Origin: Pseudophaeomoniella oleicola
Taxonomy: Eukaryota > Ascomycota > Eurotiomycetes > Phaeomoniellales > Phaeomoniellaceae
Assembly: GCA_003868215.1 (NCBI GenBank)
Contig: QWDQ01000090.1
Location: 1-59,603 of the forward strand
Reading direction: 5' to 3'
Length of the DNA stretch: 59,603 nt
Part shown: positions 1 to 9,852 of the stretch, in pieces
Layout: every line of letters starts with the position of its first letter
Numbering within the stretch: the first letter of the stretch is position 1
Position numbers and translations under genes: made by a program
The notes under the pieces: model-generated
Database searches by the model: none
What the model was told of the DNA's origin: nothing
The model's input: only the letters and a program-made list of their open reading frames with translations

Positions 1-1346
1 GGATCATTTGGCGGGGGAGGATTTGTTGGAAGAGGCAGATGCTAGACCATGCGAATCCTATGGAGGATGAGATGATGCATGTGGTTTTCAAAATTTGTTT
101 GGATAGGGCGTTGAGACTCCAAAGGGGGGATTTCAAGAAGGATTTGTAACGTGGGATCGACAGCAACGAGAATATGAGTGTGAAGACCCGTAGTAATGAA
201 GGCGTAGAGATGAGCATGTGGGTTAGGTAAGCATGGAGACACGACGGGTTGGAAGGATGTATCAGAGCACACGATAACGGTTGTGAATGAAGAAGAGGAT
301 GTGCAGATGAAGTGATCGACGCAATCTTGGGGTCAATCGTCGACGGTAAAGGTGAGGGATGCTTCGGCAGAATGATGGGCGAGATGAACGGGCTATGACA
401 ACTGTAAGCTTAAGAGAGAAGCATGGCATAGGGAGACCTACGGCCAATTCAACCGCGCAACTTCAGCCAGCGCATCCACTATCTCATACGTCCCTGGCCA
501 AGGAACGGAGGAGGAGATATTCGGAGGGCGTTGTTGTAGATAGTAAGTGGAATGTTTCATGATGAAATCCCCATATGCCTGTGAATTCAATGAGCATGCC
601 TCCCACGAGGTCGACAGCAGTCCACGTACCTTAGGGAAACAGTCCCTGTCAAACAAAAAAGCATGCAACAACTGTCCTTGTGCCAATGGGAACAGTAACC
701 AACTTCCCAACCAACTTGGTTTATTTCTCATATACCCTTCGGCATCCAGAGCATTATATAGGAACTCCAGCCCTCGTGCAGCCATATATATTGCTAGGGT
801 GACTCTCAACTGATCTTTCGGATATATACCCAGCGAAAGCCCCGCTAAGCTCGCACCGATCGCCGGAGTATACCGTGATGTCAGTGCCCTCAACATGCGC
901 GGATATCGCTTGCGTAGCTCTGCAGCCTTCTCGGCCAGTAGTCTAAGTCGTAAACGGAGGAAGAACCGATGGAGAATACGATGCAGATATATTATGGCGG
1001 ATAGTGAAAGCGCGAGCCTGAGCGCGGGTGAGCGCACCGCGGACGACTTTTGTTGCGCCGTCGAAGTCGCCTTCCCTCGTGACAAGAACTTGCTGGACAG
1101 TATTTCCCATGACTTCAAGCCAGTGCCGACCGCAAGGAAGACGCGCACCGCGGATCTGGTCGTTGCAGCATGGTAGTCGTCATGAGAGTGACATACCTTG
1201 CCGTACTCGTCAGGTGTGATTTGCCATGGCCGTAGGGACGAGGGGGCCCCTTGGACGAGGTATCGGTGTAGGACCTTGTACTCGTGCTCGTTGACCGTGT
1301 GTCGGAGGACATCAGAGAATGGCGAATCACTCGTTGCCGTTGCCAT
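1..1346 (-). CDS. TMEM135-like integral membrane protein, 3' end cut by the window edge
   Basis: Resembles the fungal TMEM135 family, membrane proteins linked in animals to peroxisomes and mitochondria. Exons on the minus strand are 1346-630, 578-442 and 401-<1. The 51-nt intron 579-629 (GTACGT..CACAG) is in frame and stop-free, so an unspliced reading stays open. The 40-nt intron 402-441 (GTAGGT..TTACAG) restores a long frame that runs off the left edge. Family-like stretches are PSWLGSWLLFPLAQGQLLHA, FDRDCFPK joined by splicing to AYGDFIMKHS, and HPSNPSCLHAYLTHML. Several hydrophobic segments are visible (around residues 110-125, 180-190 and in the last exon). The ATG at 1346 (M-A-T-A-T) has a good context; a longer reading would need GTG at 1394. 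The true C-terminus lies outside the window. The family call is from recall. Confidence 0.8.
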
Positions 1347-1624
1347 CTTGAGTGATGTCTTGCAGCAGTCTCTACTGGCGCATGTTGTTAACACGAGCCA
1401 TTGTTTTCGTAGGGCGCAACTCTGTCACCCATTAGAGATGCTGGTCGAAAAATAACCGAGGCATTCGATCTAAGGAAATCCTGGGGAAAGTGGAGTATGA
1501 ATCCAAGCAGATTATTCCAGTAACTTATTTATATTTTTATATTTGATTGATAACACTGAACATTACAAAGGGAACAAGTCATTATAACTCCAAAGCCGCA
1601 AGCTTTAAATCGCAGAGAGGAGAG

Positions 1625-2512
1625 ATGGTGGGACAAGAAAAGAGAAGTGTTTTTATCACCGGTTGCTCAGATGGAGGATTGGGCGCCGGCCTTGCTCTGG
1701 AACTGCATAAAAGAGGTCTTCGAGTTCTGGCATCTGCTCGAAATCCAAGCAAAATGAGTTCTGTACAAGCAGCGGGCATCGAAACCTTTGAATTAGATGT
1801 CCTGGACGATGCATCAATCAGAGCTTGTGTATCGCAAGTGTCATCTGTCATGAATGGCAAGCTTGATATTCTGATAAATAACGCAGGTGGAGGTTACAAT
1901 ATGCCCATATCTGACATGTCCATTTCGGAAGCGAAGAAACTGTTCGACCTGAATGTGTGGTCTTATATCACGGTCACTCAAGCGTTCTTACCGCTGCTTA
2001 TTGAAAGTGCCAAATCAAGCAAAGGAAGTGCAATGGTCGTCAACAATACCTCAATATCGTCGTTAGATTTGACCCCTTTTAACAGCGTCTATCACGCAAG
2101 TAAAGCGGCGGCAGCAATGTTCTCGGATCATCAACGCCTGGAATTTGCACCTTTCAATATCAAAGTCATTGATCTAAAGACCGGGTCGGTGAAGACGAAC
2201 TTCCACGCGAATCGGGCAGATCCTTCGAAGATACCATCAGGCAGTCTCTATGAGCCCATTCGAGAGGAGGCACAGGCGACCATGACGGGCAGCTTCTACA
2301 TACCGACTTCTATGCCTCTTGAAGAGTGGGCCAAAGATGTCGTGGATGACTTGTTGAAGAGAGACCCACCTCCATATGTGTGGAGAGGACGACAAGCTGG
2401 GAAGGCCTGGTGGCAATGGACTTTCGGACCGACAGTGACCTGGTTTGACCACCAGATGAAGGAAGCATCAGGACTGAACAAACTTGCGAAACTACTGGGA
2501 CGGTCGACATGA
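1625..2512 (+). CDS. Short-chain dehydrogenase/reductase (classical SDR, Ayr1-like)
   Basis: A 295-residue single-exon NAD(P)-dependent oxidoreductase of the classical SDR family. The cofactor glycine motif TGCSDGGLG is at residues 12-20, NNAG at 85-88, and the catalytic set is N110, S143, Y156 and K160 (YHASK). The layout and length match the 1-acyl-dihydroxyacetone-phosphate reductase-like branch (Ayr1 type) common in fungi, but SDR substrates cannot be read from sequence. The ATG at 1625 (GAGAGATGGTGG) is chosen because it sits just before the beta-strand of the Rossmann fold. An in-frame reading further upstream adds 26 residues unlike the family. It is transcribed divergently from the TMEM135-like gene, with a 278-bp gap between the two start codons. 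Confidence 0.9.
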   Translation: MVGQEKRSVFITGCSDGGLGAGLALELHKRGLRVLASARNPSKMSSVQAAGIETFELDVLDDASIRACVSQVSSVMNGKLDILINNAGGGYNMPISDMSISEAKKLFDLNVWSYITVTQAFLPLLIESAKSSKGSAMVVNNTSISSLDLTPFNSVYHASKAAAAMFSDHQRLEFAPFNIKVIDLKTGSVKTNFHANRADPSKIPSGSLYEPIREEAQATMTGSFYIPTSMPLEEWAKDVVDDLLKRDPPPYVWRGRQAGKAWWQWTFGPTVTWFDHQMKEASGLNKLAKLLGRST

Positions 2513-3128
2513 ATCTCCCTTGCCGAATGTGTACATGATTTGTAGAATGTCTCTTTCCTATATTGATATATCATTGAATGACTTATGAGGCTCTGCATAT
2601 ATGCGGTCCTTGTTGTCGGAATTACTGCTGACTTCTATCGAGGATGGTGTGGACGAGCAAGGATATGAAGTTTGGAGGATGCACCGATCCTCCAGTAGTA
2701 TAGCCGTTCAAGACTTGTATTCAGTCCTACTCAGCAGTATCTATACACGAACCCTATAAGTTACTACTCTTAGACTGAACTACTCTTAGACTGAACGCTG
2801 GATCTCATGATTATTTGTCCTGACTTTGAATGGCTGTCATTGCTAAACATTGTTGACATGCATTCAGTAGGGTTTATTTTATCGGAAACTGATCGTCGCT
2901 AGAAGAACAGCAGAATTCGGCCATCTTGTCGTCACTTATCGCATCGCATCCGACTGATACGTATCGTCCTTCAACTACAACATCATTATCATCCAACACT
3001 TTACATCGAGAAAATAATTAACGATATATTCCTTTTGTTTGCAGTGGAAGCATCATAGTATCTTGAAGAGTTTGGACATTGACATTGCTGCTGGATAGAT
3101 CTTCGTTCCTCACAGTTACAGATCAGCA
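2513..3128. other. Intergenic spacer with a 16-bp tandem direct repeat
   Basis: 616 bp between two plus-strand genes. It holds two exact tandem copies of CTACTCTTAGACTGAA at 2764-2779 and 2780-2795. No gene, tRNA or element is recognised. The right part is presumably the promoter and leader of the hydrolase gene. Confidence 0.6.
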
Positions 3129-4547
3129 ATGACATCATCGCAGCCTTCTCTCCAGTCGTCTCGAGAATCACAACCACCTCCTAACGAGGATGCACTCCTG
3201 GCAGCCATTGCTGCTTCATCCGAAACGCCGTATGATTCCTCAAAAGTTCCAGTAGATCCAACGTCTACGACAACCTCATCTTCATCAACATGGTCAACGT
3301 TATTGTCACATCCGTTCAGCGTAACATGGCGTGCCGCCTTAGTCAGAGCTCCACGCCTTGTTCCAATGTCTGTCCTGAAATTTACATGTCCCGAAGGCCC
3401 ATTTCCATTTATGTATAGTCTCAAAAGTCCCAGGGGGAAGCACGAGATCCCTCTTTATGTTTGGGTACCTACTCCGGACATCCTACTGAGTCGCAACGGG
3501 GTTGCCGCTGGTGACGCACTAGCATCAGGACTGCCTGTAATAATCGATTTTCATGGTGGAGGTTTCGTTCTAGGATCGTGTCTCGAGCAGGCACCTTCTT
3601 GTGCGCAATTCTGCAAAGAGCTTTCAGCTGTGGTCATTAGTGTCGACTACAGGATGGGCCCGATCGATAAGTTCCCAGCGGCTATATGGGACGGGGAGGA
3701 CGTTCTGAAGGCAGTGTTGGACGGAAGTAGTCCATCCGGTCAGGGACTGAGGGACGCCATCAAGAACAAAATGGAGGAGGAAATGAAAAAGTGGTCAAAG
3801 TTGCAGGGTAAAAGTTTGAAAAAGGAAGCAAAGATGGAGAAGAAAGAGGTCAAGAAGGAGAGGAAAGAAGCAAAGAAAGAACGCAGGCCAGAAAGACCTG
3901 TGGCCTCCTCGCGTAGTTCAACTTCCTCGACATCAAGTTTGCCGACCATCAAGGCCTACGACCTTTTTGATACCGCTCGAATAGCAGTAGCGGGCTTCTC
4001 GGCCGGTGCAAATCTGGCCCTAAACCTCGGACTAGATATCAAGAAACCACACCTACCTGAATCATGGCCGTCGAAGTTTCCAGCGAACCATTCATCGACG
4101 GTTCCTTTTCTGCTATTCTACCCGTCTCTCGATTCCCGTCAACTGCCCTCGCAACGGACTCGCCCTGCTGATATGCCCCCCTCGTCGCCGTTCTGGACGG
4201 AAGTTGACGATATCCTGATGCCGAGCTATCTTCCTCGGTACCAAGTCACTCACCCTCGGGCATCGCCTGGTCTCGCCGACGTAGAGACCTCTCTGCATCC
4301 CAAGGCCAAAGCACTGCTTGTGTTACCAGAGCTGGATACTCTCGCTGAACAGAGCGAGGCCTGGATCAAGAAGGTATATGACTCCGGAAGAGGTGATGAC
4401 CTGGAAGTTATCAAATTCCCCAAAATGAAACATGGGTGGACGCAATTCCCTGTATCTTGGTTGTCGGAGGAGGAAAGGAGTTCGAGGGCAGCAGCATTCA
4501 GACGCGCGATAGACTTCGTCAAGGCAGCATGGAACCTTGAAACCTAA
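3129..4547 (+). CDS. Alpha/beta hydrolase (HSL/arylacetamide deacetylase type) with a charged insert
   Basis: A 472-residue esterase/lipase-like alpha/beta hydrolase. The oxyanion-hole motif HGGG is at 142-145 (family mark of the hormone-sensitive-lipase branch), the nucleophile elbow GFSAG at 289-293 (Ser291), the likely acid is Asp403 in PELDTL and the base is His435 in KHGW, so the triad looks complete. Between the first Rossmann strands and the elbow lies a roughly 55-residue Lys/Glu/Arg-rich then Ser-rich segment (about 215-272) that most family members lack. It is probably a surface loop or charged helix. The first 60 residues are Ser/Thr/Pro-rich and look disordered. Single exon, ATG at 3129 (CAGCAATGACA). 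The substrate is unknown; a small-molecule or lipid ester is the inference. Confidence 0.85.
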   Translation: MTSSQPSLQSSRESQPPPNEDALLAAIAASSETPYDSSKVPVDPTSTTTSSSSTWSTLLSHPFSVTWRAALVRAPRLVPMSVLKFTCPEGPFPFMYSLKSPRGKHEIPLYVWVPTPDILLSRNGVAAGDALASGLPVIIDFHGGGFVLGSCLEQAPSCAQFCKELSAVVISVDYRMGPIDKFPAAIWDGEDVLKAVLDGSSPSGQGLRDAIKNKMEEEMKKWSKLQGKSLKKEAKMEKKEVKKERKEAKKERRPERPVASSRSSTSSTSSLPTIKAYDLFDTARIAVAGFSAGANLALNLGLDIKKPHLPESWPSKFPANHSSTVPFLLFYPSLDSRQLPSQRTRPADMPPSSPFWTEVDDILMPSYLPRYQVTHPRASPGLADVETSLHPKAKALLVLPELDTLAEQSEAWIKKVYDSGRGDDLEVIKFPKMKHGWTQFPVSWLSEEERSSRAAAFRRAIDFVKAAWNLET

Positions 4548-4990
4548 CAGTGATATCTCTTGTGAAGGCTTACAAGTCAATGTACTTGACATTCAGGAAG
4601 GTGATTCCATAGATCTATTTCCCCAAACAATCATATTCTATGTTGGTATCTACATACCTCTTATCTATCGACCAAATTACCTATCCCACAAGGTCCAAAT
4701 GACAATCGTCTTGATAAGACGAAGGGAGCGCTTATCTGGTAGGACGATAACTAAAAATCATCTCTTGATTTGTACAAATATGTTAATGAATTTGGTGTTT
4801 TACCCTTTTGGGCTTTGTTTTGACCTTTCCGTTTCGAGCAGCAAAGTAAACTTCAGAACAGCGCATGATCGTGATCTTCGTAGATTACCTATCATCCCTA
4901 TTGCGGGTACACTTATCTGTACATTCAAGTAATTACCCAGCATACAATCTATATGAACTGTTTGCGCTCGTTTGCGCGATAACATCCATT
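4548..4990. other. Intergenic spacer, AT-rich
   Basis: 443 bp between the hydrolase and the coiled-coil gene, both on the plus strand. An open frame runs into it from the downstream gene but starts inside AT-rich leader sequence. No other feature is seen. Confidence 0.5.
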
Positions 4991-7351
4991 ATGTCTGCGA
5001 CACCTTCCGGATCACCTACTCATCCATTGGCTGATCTGTCAGAATCGCAGCGAAACCTGCGGGCGACCCCCTCGCTCGTCACACCCGCAAAAGGTCATAG
5101 CAACCAAGATTATGATCTCGAGATACAGTCTACGATCAAGACCAGCAAGTCGCATCGAACAATGACGATCCATACGGATGAAGAAGCGGCTCCAGAATCG
5201 CATCATGAGTCGTATCCAGTAAGCAGTGGCTCGAGCACCACTCAGACCCAGCAATTCGATGATGCTCCAAACTTTGACGCAGAAGAACAATTCGATATGA
5301 ATGGCGTTCCTTCAAGTCCATTTGAAACCACTGTCCCGATTGATTTGCGCGTACCGGTCGATGCGTCACCAGAGGAACCAAGCAGCCCATCACCCCTGAA
5401 GTCGCAGGGACATCAAACACCACCTCAAGATGACGACGAAGACAGCGTCATCTATCACGATGTCGACGAGCATGAGGAAGGGATGAGCACAATATATCAC
5501 GGCGTAAACGATGAGCACCCGAATGCCGACGAGACAGAATTCACAATTGATGTCGGAGATCTTTCCACCTTCTCGGCTGTCCCCAACGCGGACATGACTC
5601 TATTCTCAAGATTGCAAGCATCGCCTACAAAGACCGGAGGAGATTGGTCACCTAACAAGCTCCTGAATACGCCTGGAACGGCCCGAAGAAGTCCACGCAA
5701 AGATTATTTCGATGACGAAGCTACACCTCGGAGGCCCAACGCAGAGGTTGACCTCCTCAACTTCACTGGCCAGACCAACATCTTTATACCTCCTCCGTCG
5801 GCGCCACGAACTTCACGGCGCTCACCTTCAGGGCGTGGCGCATTCCCTGTTCGGGTCTCGCCCACAAAATCGCAAGCCCAACTTGAACGGGAGAGAGCTC
5901 AGCAGCCATCGAGGCCGCCATTCGCAGACTTCAGGCCCACGACATCTGTTCCAGAGACTCCTTCGCGGCGAAACAATCTGCTTGACCTTGACATTGAACC
6001 CCTTCCTACACCACGCTCTGTTCCGACGATTACCCCTCGAGAGCTGGAATCGCTGCGGTCGGAATTGAGCTCACAGATATCGGCACTCAAGGCAACCCTT
6101 TCTGGGAAAGAAGCGGAGGTCACTGCATTGAAAAAGGCTATCACGGACGCGGAAGTACGATGCGGGTCAGCACTAGAAGAGGTGCGTAACGAGACGGCCA
6201 AGGTGGAAGGTCTAGAACAGGAGCGGGAGACATGGAGGTCAAGTCAGATGGAAATGGAGGGCATGTTGAGGGATGTTCGGCAAGAAATCTTGATCCGTAC
6301 TCGTGATGCCGAGAAAGCCGACGGCAAAGTCGACGAAATGGAAAAGAAACTGGGAGATTGGGAAGGCCGCAACCGTGAACTTGAAGCGCAGGTCGAGACG
6401 CTCCGACGCCGTGTTGCAGCGGCAGCAACTGCAGCAGCGGCAGACTCTAACAACGGTGCAGATGTGGGAGATGTGACGATGAAGCTTCTGGATGTCGATG
6501 CTGCGGTCAAAGAGGCAACCGAACGCGTTGCCCGCGAATTGCATTCCCTTTACAAGGGCAAGCATGAGACCAAAGTCGCTGCGCTAAAGAAGTCTTATGA
6601 AGCTCGTTGGGAGAAACGCGTCAAAGAGCTAGAAAAGAGTCTGAAGGAGGCTCAAGATGAGGTTCTTGCCTTGAAGACCGAACGTGATGCCACGATCTCG
6701 GCCCCAGTCATGACTCAGCCAGACCTGGAGACGGAAAAAGAAAACACTAGACTTCGAGAGGAGTCCGAGCGTCTGGAGGCTGACAGAAGGATGCTGGAAG
6801 CTCGGATCGAGGGCCTACAGTCCGAACTGGATGTGACACAGTCTGAGAGCAACGGTGTGAGATCAGAGCTCGAGAAACAGCGTGCGGAGAACGGTGAGTT
6901 GGTTGCTGCTGTTGACGAACTACTTGCGCTCCAATCCGAGACGAATGCAGCGGCTGAGCAAGCTGCCCATGCTCACACGACGTACGCAACATCTACGCTC
7001 CAATCCAATCTCGAGAACCTCCGTGGCAGCATCCACCGCTCTGCCCACCCTCATTCCTCTATAGCTACTGCAGCCGCAACGTCAACTCCACGGTCAACAA
7101 CCAAGTATTCATCGCCTGCCAAGGCGAGACCAACATCTCTCCATTCGGGTCTGAAATTACCCCAACCTGCGTTAAGAGGGACCGGGATCCCTTCCAGCGC
7201 GGGCGAAAGTAGAATAGGCAAGGGCCCGTCTGCATCTCGGATCGGAGGGATCACGAGATCGACGGGACTGGCAGAGGGGATCCGAATGATGGGCGGGGGT
7301 GGTCCGAGTGGGACAGGGACAGGGACAGGGACAGGGACGGGTGGTCGATAG
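4991..7351 (+). CDS. Coiled-coil protein resembling fungal spindle-pole-body-associated (SnaD-like) proteins
   Basis: A 786-residue single-exon protein. The first ~350 residues are acidic and Ser/Pro-rich with many SP/TP sites (for example SPTK, SPNK, TPGTARRSPRK), suggesting cyclin-dependent-kinase control. Around residue 335 comes a NLLDLDI..PLPTPRSVPTITPRELESL motif. A long coiled coil follows (about 350-690), rich in E/K/R heptads such as EVTALKKAITDAEV. The tail is basic and Gly/Ser-rich and ends in a (Gly-Thr) run encoded by a GGGACA microsatellite. The mix of FSAVPNADMT, the PTPRS box and the coiled coil is what I recall from fungal proteins annotated as spindle-pole-body-associated (SnaD). 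That assignment is from memory and moderate. The ATG at 4991 is chosen; a frame from 4865 adds a hydrophobic leader that looks like untranslated sequence. Confidence 0.65.
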   Translation: MSATPSGSPTHPLADLSESQRNLRATPSLVTPAKGHSNQDYDLEIQSTIKTSKSHRTMTIHTDEEAAPESHHESYPVSSGSSTTQTQQFDDAPNFDAEEQFDMNGVPSSPFETTVPIDLRVPVDASPEEPSSPSPLKSQGHQTPPQDDDEDSVIYHDVDEHEEGMSTIYHGVNDEHPNADETEFTIDVGDLSTFSAVPNADMTLFSRLQASPTKTGGDWSPNKLLNTPGTARRSPRKDYFDDEATPRRPNAEVDLLNFTGQTNIFIPPPSAPRTSRRSPSGRGAFPVRVSPTKSQAQLERERAQQPSRPPFADFRPTTSVPETPSRRNNLLDLDIEPLPTPRSVPTITPRELESLRSELSSQISALKATLSGKEAEVTALKKAITDAEVRCGSALEEVRNETAKVEGLEQERETWRSSQMEMEGMLRDVRQEILIRTRDAEKADGKVDEMEKKLGDWEGRNRELEAQVETLRRRVAAAATAAAADSNNGADVGDVTMKLLDVDAAVKEATERVARELHSLYKGKHETKVAALKKSYEARWEKRVKELEKSLKEAQDEVLALKTERDATISAPVMTQPDLETEKENTRLREESERLEADRRMLEARIEGLQSELDVTQSESNGVRSELEKQRAENGELVAAVDELLALQSETNAAAEQAAHAHTTYATSTLQSNLENLRGSIHRSAHPHSSIATAAATSTPRSTTKYSSPAKARPTSLHSGLKLPQPALRGTGIPSSAGESRIGKGPSASRIGGITRSTGLAEGIRMMGGGGPSGTGTGTGTGTGGR
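7310..7340 (+). repeat. GGGACA hexanucleotide microsatellite inside a coding region
   Basis: About five copies of GGGACA encode alternating Gly-Thr at the very C-terminus of the coiled-coil protein. Since the period is six bases, copy-number change keeps the frame and only alters tail length. Confidence 0.85.
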
Positions 7352-7600
7352 GTTTTCTTTGGTTGTGAGTGACGGACGCATTGGCAGGCCGCAATTCCCC
7401 TTTTTGCATGCTGGAACGGTTTTTGGTATGAATGAAAGTCGGTTTGGGTGGGTTGCTGCTGCCAGCAGATGCCGATTGACTACAGCGATTGAGACGGACG
7501 TGACTAATGAAACTGTTATGTAGGTTACGTTACGTTGGGATAGGCTTGGAACGTAGATCAGATTTTGGGGTCGGTTCGCGTCCAATGATGAAAGAAGAGC

Positions 7601-7631
<31 letters not shown>

Positions 7632-8739
7632 TCTCTCTTACTCTCTCGTTCTCTAAAAACAAACAAACCGCCTTCGATCTACATTCGTATGTATGTACAA
7701 ACGGTCACCTTGATTCAAGGCCAAGAACTTATCAGGCAACAGCGTCGCATAGATCTTGGTATATACTAAGGTGTGGAGATTTGAAGAACTATCTAGTAAC
7801 CAAGTCAGTCCGATTGGATTGGATTTTGGATTGGATCTATTCCGAGAATAGGTAAAATGACAATAGATAAGATAATGTTACCTTTGTCTAGCTCAGATCT
7901 CTCTGGTCATGTATTATGAGACGAGGAGAGGAGAGGAGGGGGAAGGGAAGAACTTGGTGTGAGTCATAACTAAGATACCTATACCTAACCTAGGTACGAT
8001 ATATTACACACGGCATGCTGGTGGTTTAATTACATTCGGTATTGTAAGATAATAGACAAGGTCACCTAGGTTACGTTAGGTACTTTAAACAGGTGTAATG
8101 TAGTGTATGGTAGTGTGGGTGTATATACAAGTTAGGTATTATCTCAAAGGAATCGGAATAAGAATCAAAGTTGGGAAGGAGGGAAGGAAGGATCTCGGAA
8201 TTGTTTTTTAATTATATTACCTAGGAAGTTATTTACTAATTATTAGATACCGATGTTACGATTGTACGTACATACACTTCTGAAGAGTAGGTGTAATTAT
8301 ACCTTACATATAAATAAAAGATACCTATTTACCTGAGTACCCAGGATCACGACGACCTCCCTATCTTATTTAAATCCCATCCATCCATCCCCTCGATCTC
8401 TTTAGCTCTTTGACTCTTCTTCTTCACTTCTCTATCCTCTTCGTTCTTCGTTCAAAGCAAGGCAGATGATACCTAAGTAGTAATTGACAAAAGGACGTTG
8501 TTCTAAGTTACTATACTATTGATCGGGCTTGGAGGAACTTGATTAAGTTGCCGAGAGAGAGAGAGAGAGAGAGACTACGGTATCTATCTACCTACTGAGT
8601 AGGAAGAGAAGGATAGAAGGGAAAGATAACTCTTTTCTTTCTAGAAAAAGGAGTGGTGGTCGGTTTAGTGATAATTGCTACCCCTTCAACTTCTCATTCT
8701 CATCTCTTTCTTCCTGCCTGATCTATTCGGATCACCACC
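7352..8739. other. Long microsatellite-rich intergenic region
   Basis: 1.4 kb without a supportable gene. It contains a (CT)n run at 7600-7647, a (GA)n run at about 8553-8573, and many copies of short ACCTAGGT/TAGGTA-type motifs (for example near 7985-8000, 8065-8080 and 8215-8225). The downstream part must hold the promoter and leader of the GNAT gene. No hairpin element with clear target duplication was recognised. Confidence 0.6.
7600..7647. repeat. (CT)n microsatellite
   Basis: An uninterrupted CT run of about 29 bases, then CT blocks broken by two TTA units, ending at 7647. It lies in the spacer after the coiled-coil gene. Confidence 0.9.
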
Positions 8740-9432
8740 ATGCCTCGCCCTCCTAAGATCAAAACCATCCTCCTCGACCCCTCCGTCCACAAACCCCTGA
8801 TCTACCCGATCGTCTCGATCCACCAATCCTGCATCCTCGAGGACCACACGATCGCCACGTTCCTGCCACCGCTCGACCAGGCCGACATGTTCAACTGGTG
8901 GCTCGATCGGTTTCAGGAAGCGGAGCGGGGGCAGATCTTTATCGTGGGCGGGTTCGTGGCGAAAGACGAGGAAGAAGAGGAGGAGGAGGAGGAGGAGGAG
9001 GAGCAAAAGGGAGTAGCAGAAGGGAAAGAAGGAGACGAAAACCAAATAGACCTAACGAAATACCACCTCGCCTCCCTCGCTTACCTCTCCCCCTCCCCCA
9101 CCCCCACCGGCCCCTTCCGCGCCTCGATCCTCAAACTCCTCACCTCCCCCTCCCACCGCCGCCTCGGCCTCGCGCGCCACATCCTCTCGCACCTCGAACG
9201 CCTCGCCGCCGCCCACGGCTACACGCGCCTCCTGCTCGACACCGAGGTAGACACCCCGGCGGCCGAACACGTGTATCCGCGTCTGGGATGGACCCGCATC
9301 GGGGTTGTGCCGGCGGATGCGATTTCGCCGCGCGATGGCGCGTTGAGGGATACGGTGGTGTTTTGTAAGTTGTTGGAGGGGCATGGGCATGGGAAGGAGA
9401 TTTGGGGGAAGAGGGATCTGGCGATGAGGTGA
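8740..9432 (+). CDS. GNAT-family N-acetyltransferase with a poly-glutamate insert
   Basis: A 230-residue acetyl-CoA-dependent acyltransferase of the GNAT fold. The acetyl-CoA pyrophosphate-binding motif is RRLGLA (140-145, R/QxxGxG/A type), followed by helix residues RHILSHLERLAAAHGY. A typical C-terminal YPRLGW beta-bulge element is at 179-184. Residues 77-88 are an unbroken Glu run coded by GAG/GAA triplets, placed in a predicted loop between the first helices and the central sheet. The acceptor substrate is unknown. Codon third positions in the second half are nearly all C/G, unlike the first 7 kb. ATG at 8740 follows ACCACC, a strong context. It converges on the acetyltransferase gene at 9853. 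Single exon. Confidence 0.85.
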   Translation: MPRPPKIKTILLDPSVHKPLIYPIVSIHQSCILEDHTIATFLPPLDQADMFNWWLDRFQEAERGQIFIVGGFVAKDEEEEEEEEEEEEQKGVAEGKEGDENQIDLTKYHLASLAYLSPSPTPTGPFRASILKLLTSPSHRRLGLARHILSHLERLAAAHGYTRLLLDTEVDTPAAEHVYPRLGWTRIGVVPADAISPRDGALRDTVVFCKLLEGHGHGKEIWGKRDLAMR

Positions 9433-9708
9433 TATATATATAGAGAGAGAGAGAGAGATTGGAGATGTAAGAAAGAAAGAACTGTTTCACTCCCTTTAGA
9501 AAAGAAAAAAGATTTATACTATCTTTCTTCTTTCCTTCGTTCCAAAAATAACGATTGAATAAAGTAAGGTATATAATATTTCATGGTAACCAACCAACCA
9601 ACCAACCAACAGCGACACACAATCGACAGAGTCTTTTCTTCTCTGTCGGTCGGTCAGGAATGACTTTCTTTTCAGAAAGCCGGGTTTCCAGTTCAGCCTC
9701 GAGGAAGA

Positions 9709-9741
<33 letters not shown>

Positions 9742-9852
9742 ACGGAGAAAGATACTCTACTACTACTCTTGTTCTATTTTTACTTTTTCATCTTGCCTGA
9801 CAAATTAACATAAACCTTGGATCTACCAACCAACACTACCTTTACATACTCC
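9433..9852. other. Convergent spacer with CCAA and GA microsatellites
   Basis: 420 bp between two convergent genes. It contains GA runs at about 9441-9459 and 9712-9741 and a (CCAA)n run at about 9588-9610. It is presumably shared 3' flank; no gene is supported. Confidence 0.6.

Noticed and set aside
1155-1195. Possible 41-nt intron GTATGT..ACCAG in the TMEM135-like gene
   Set aside because: Removing it breaks the frame, and the stretch DDYHAATTRSAVRVF matches the family as coding sequence.
9052-9490. Long minus-strand frames opposite the GNAT gene
   Set aside because: They are shadows of a GC-rich coding region; composition is Gly/Arg/Pro only.
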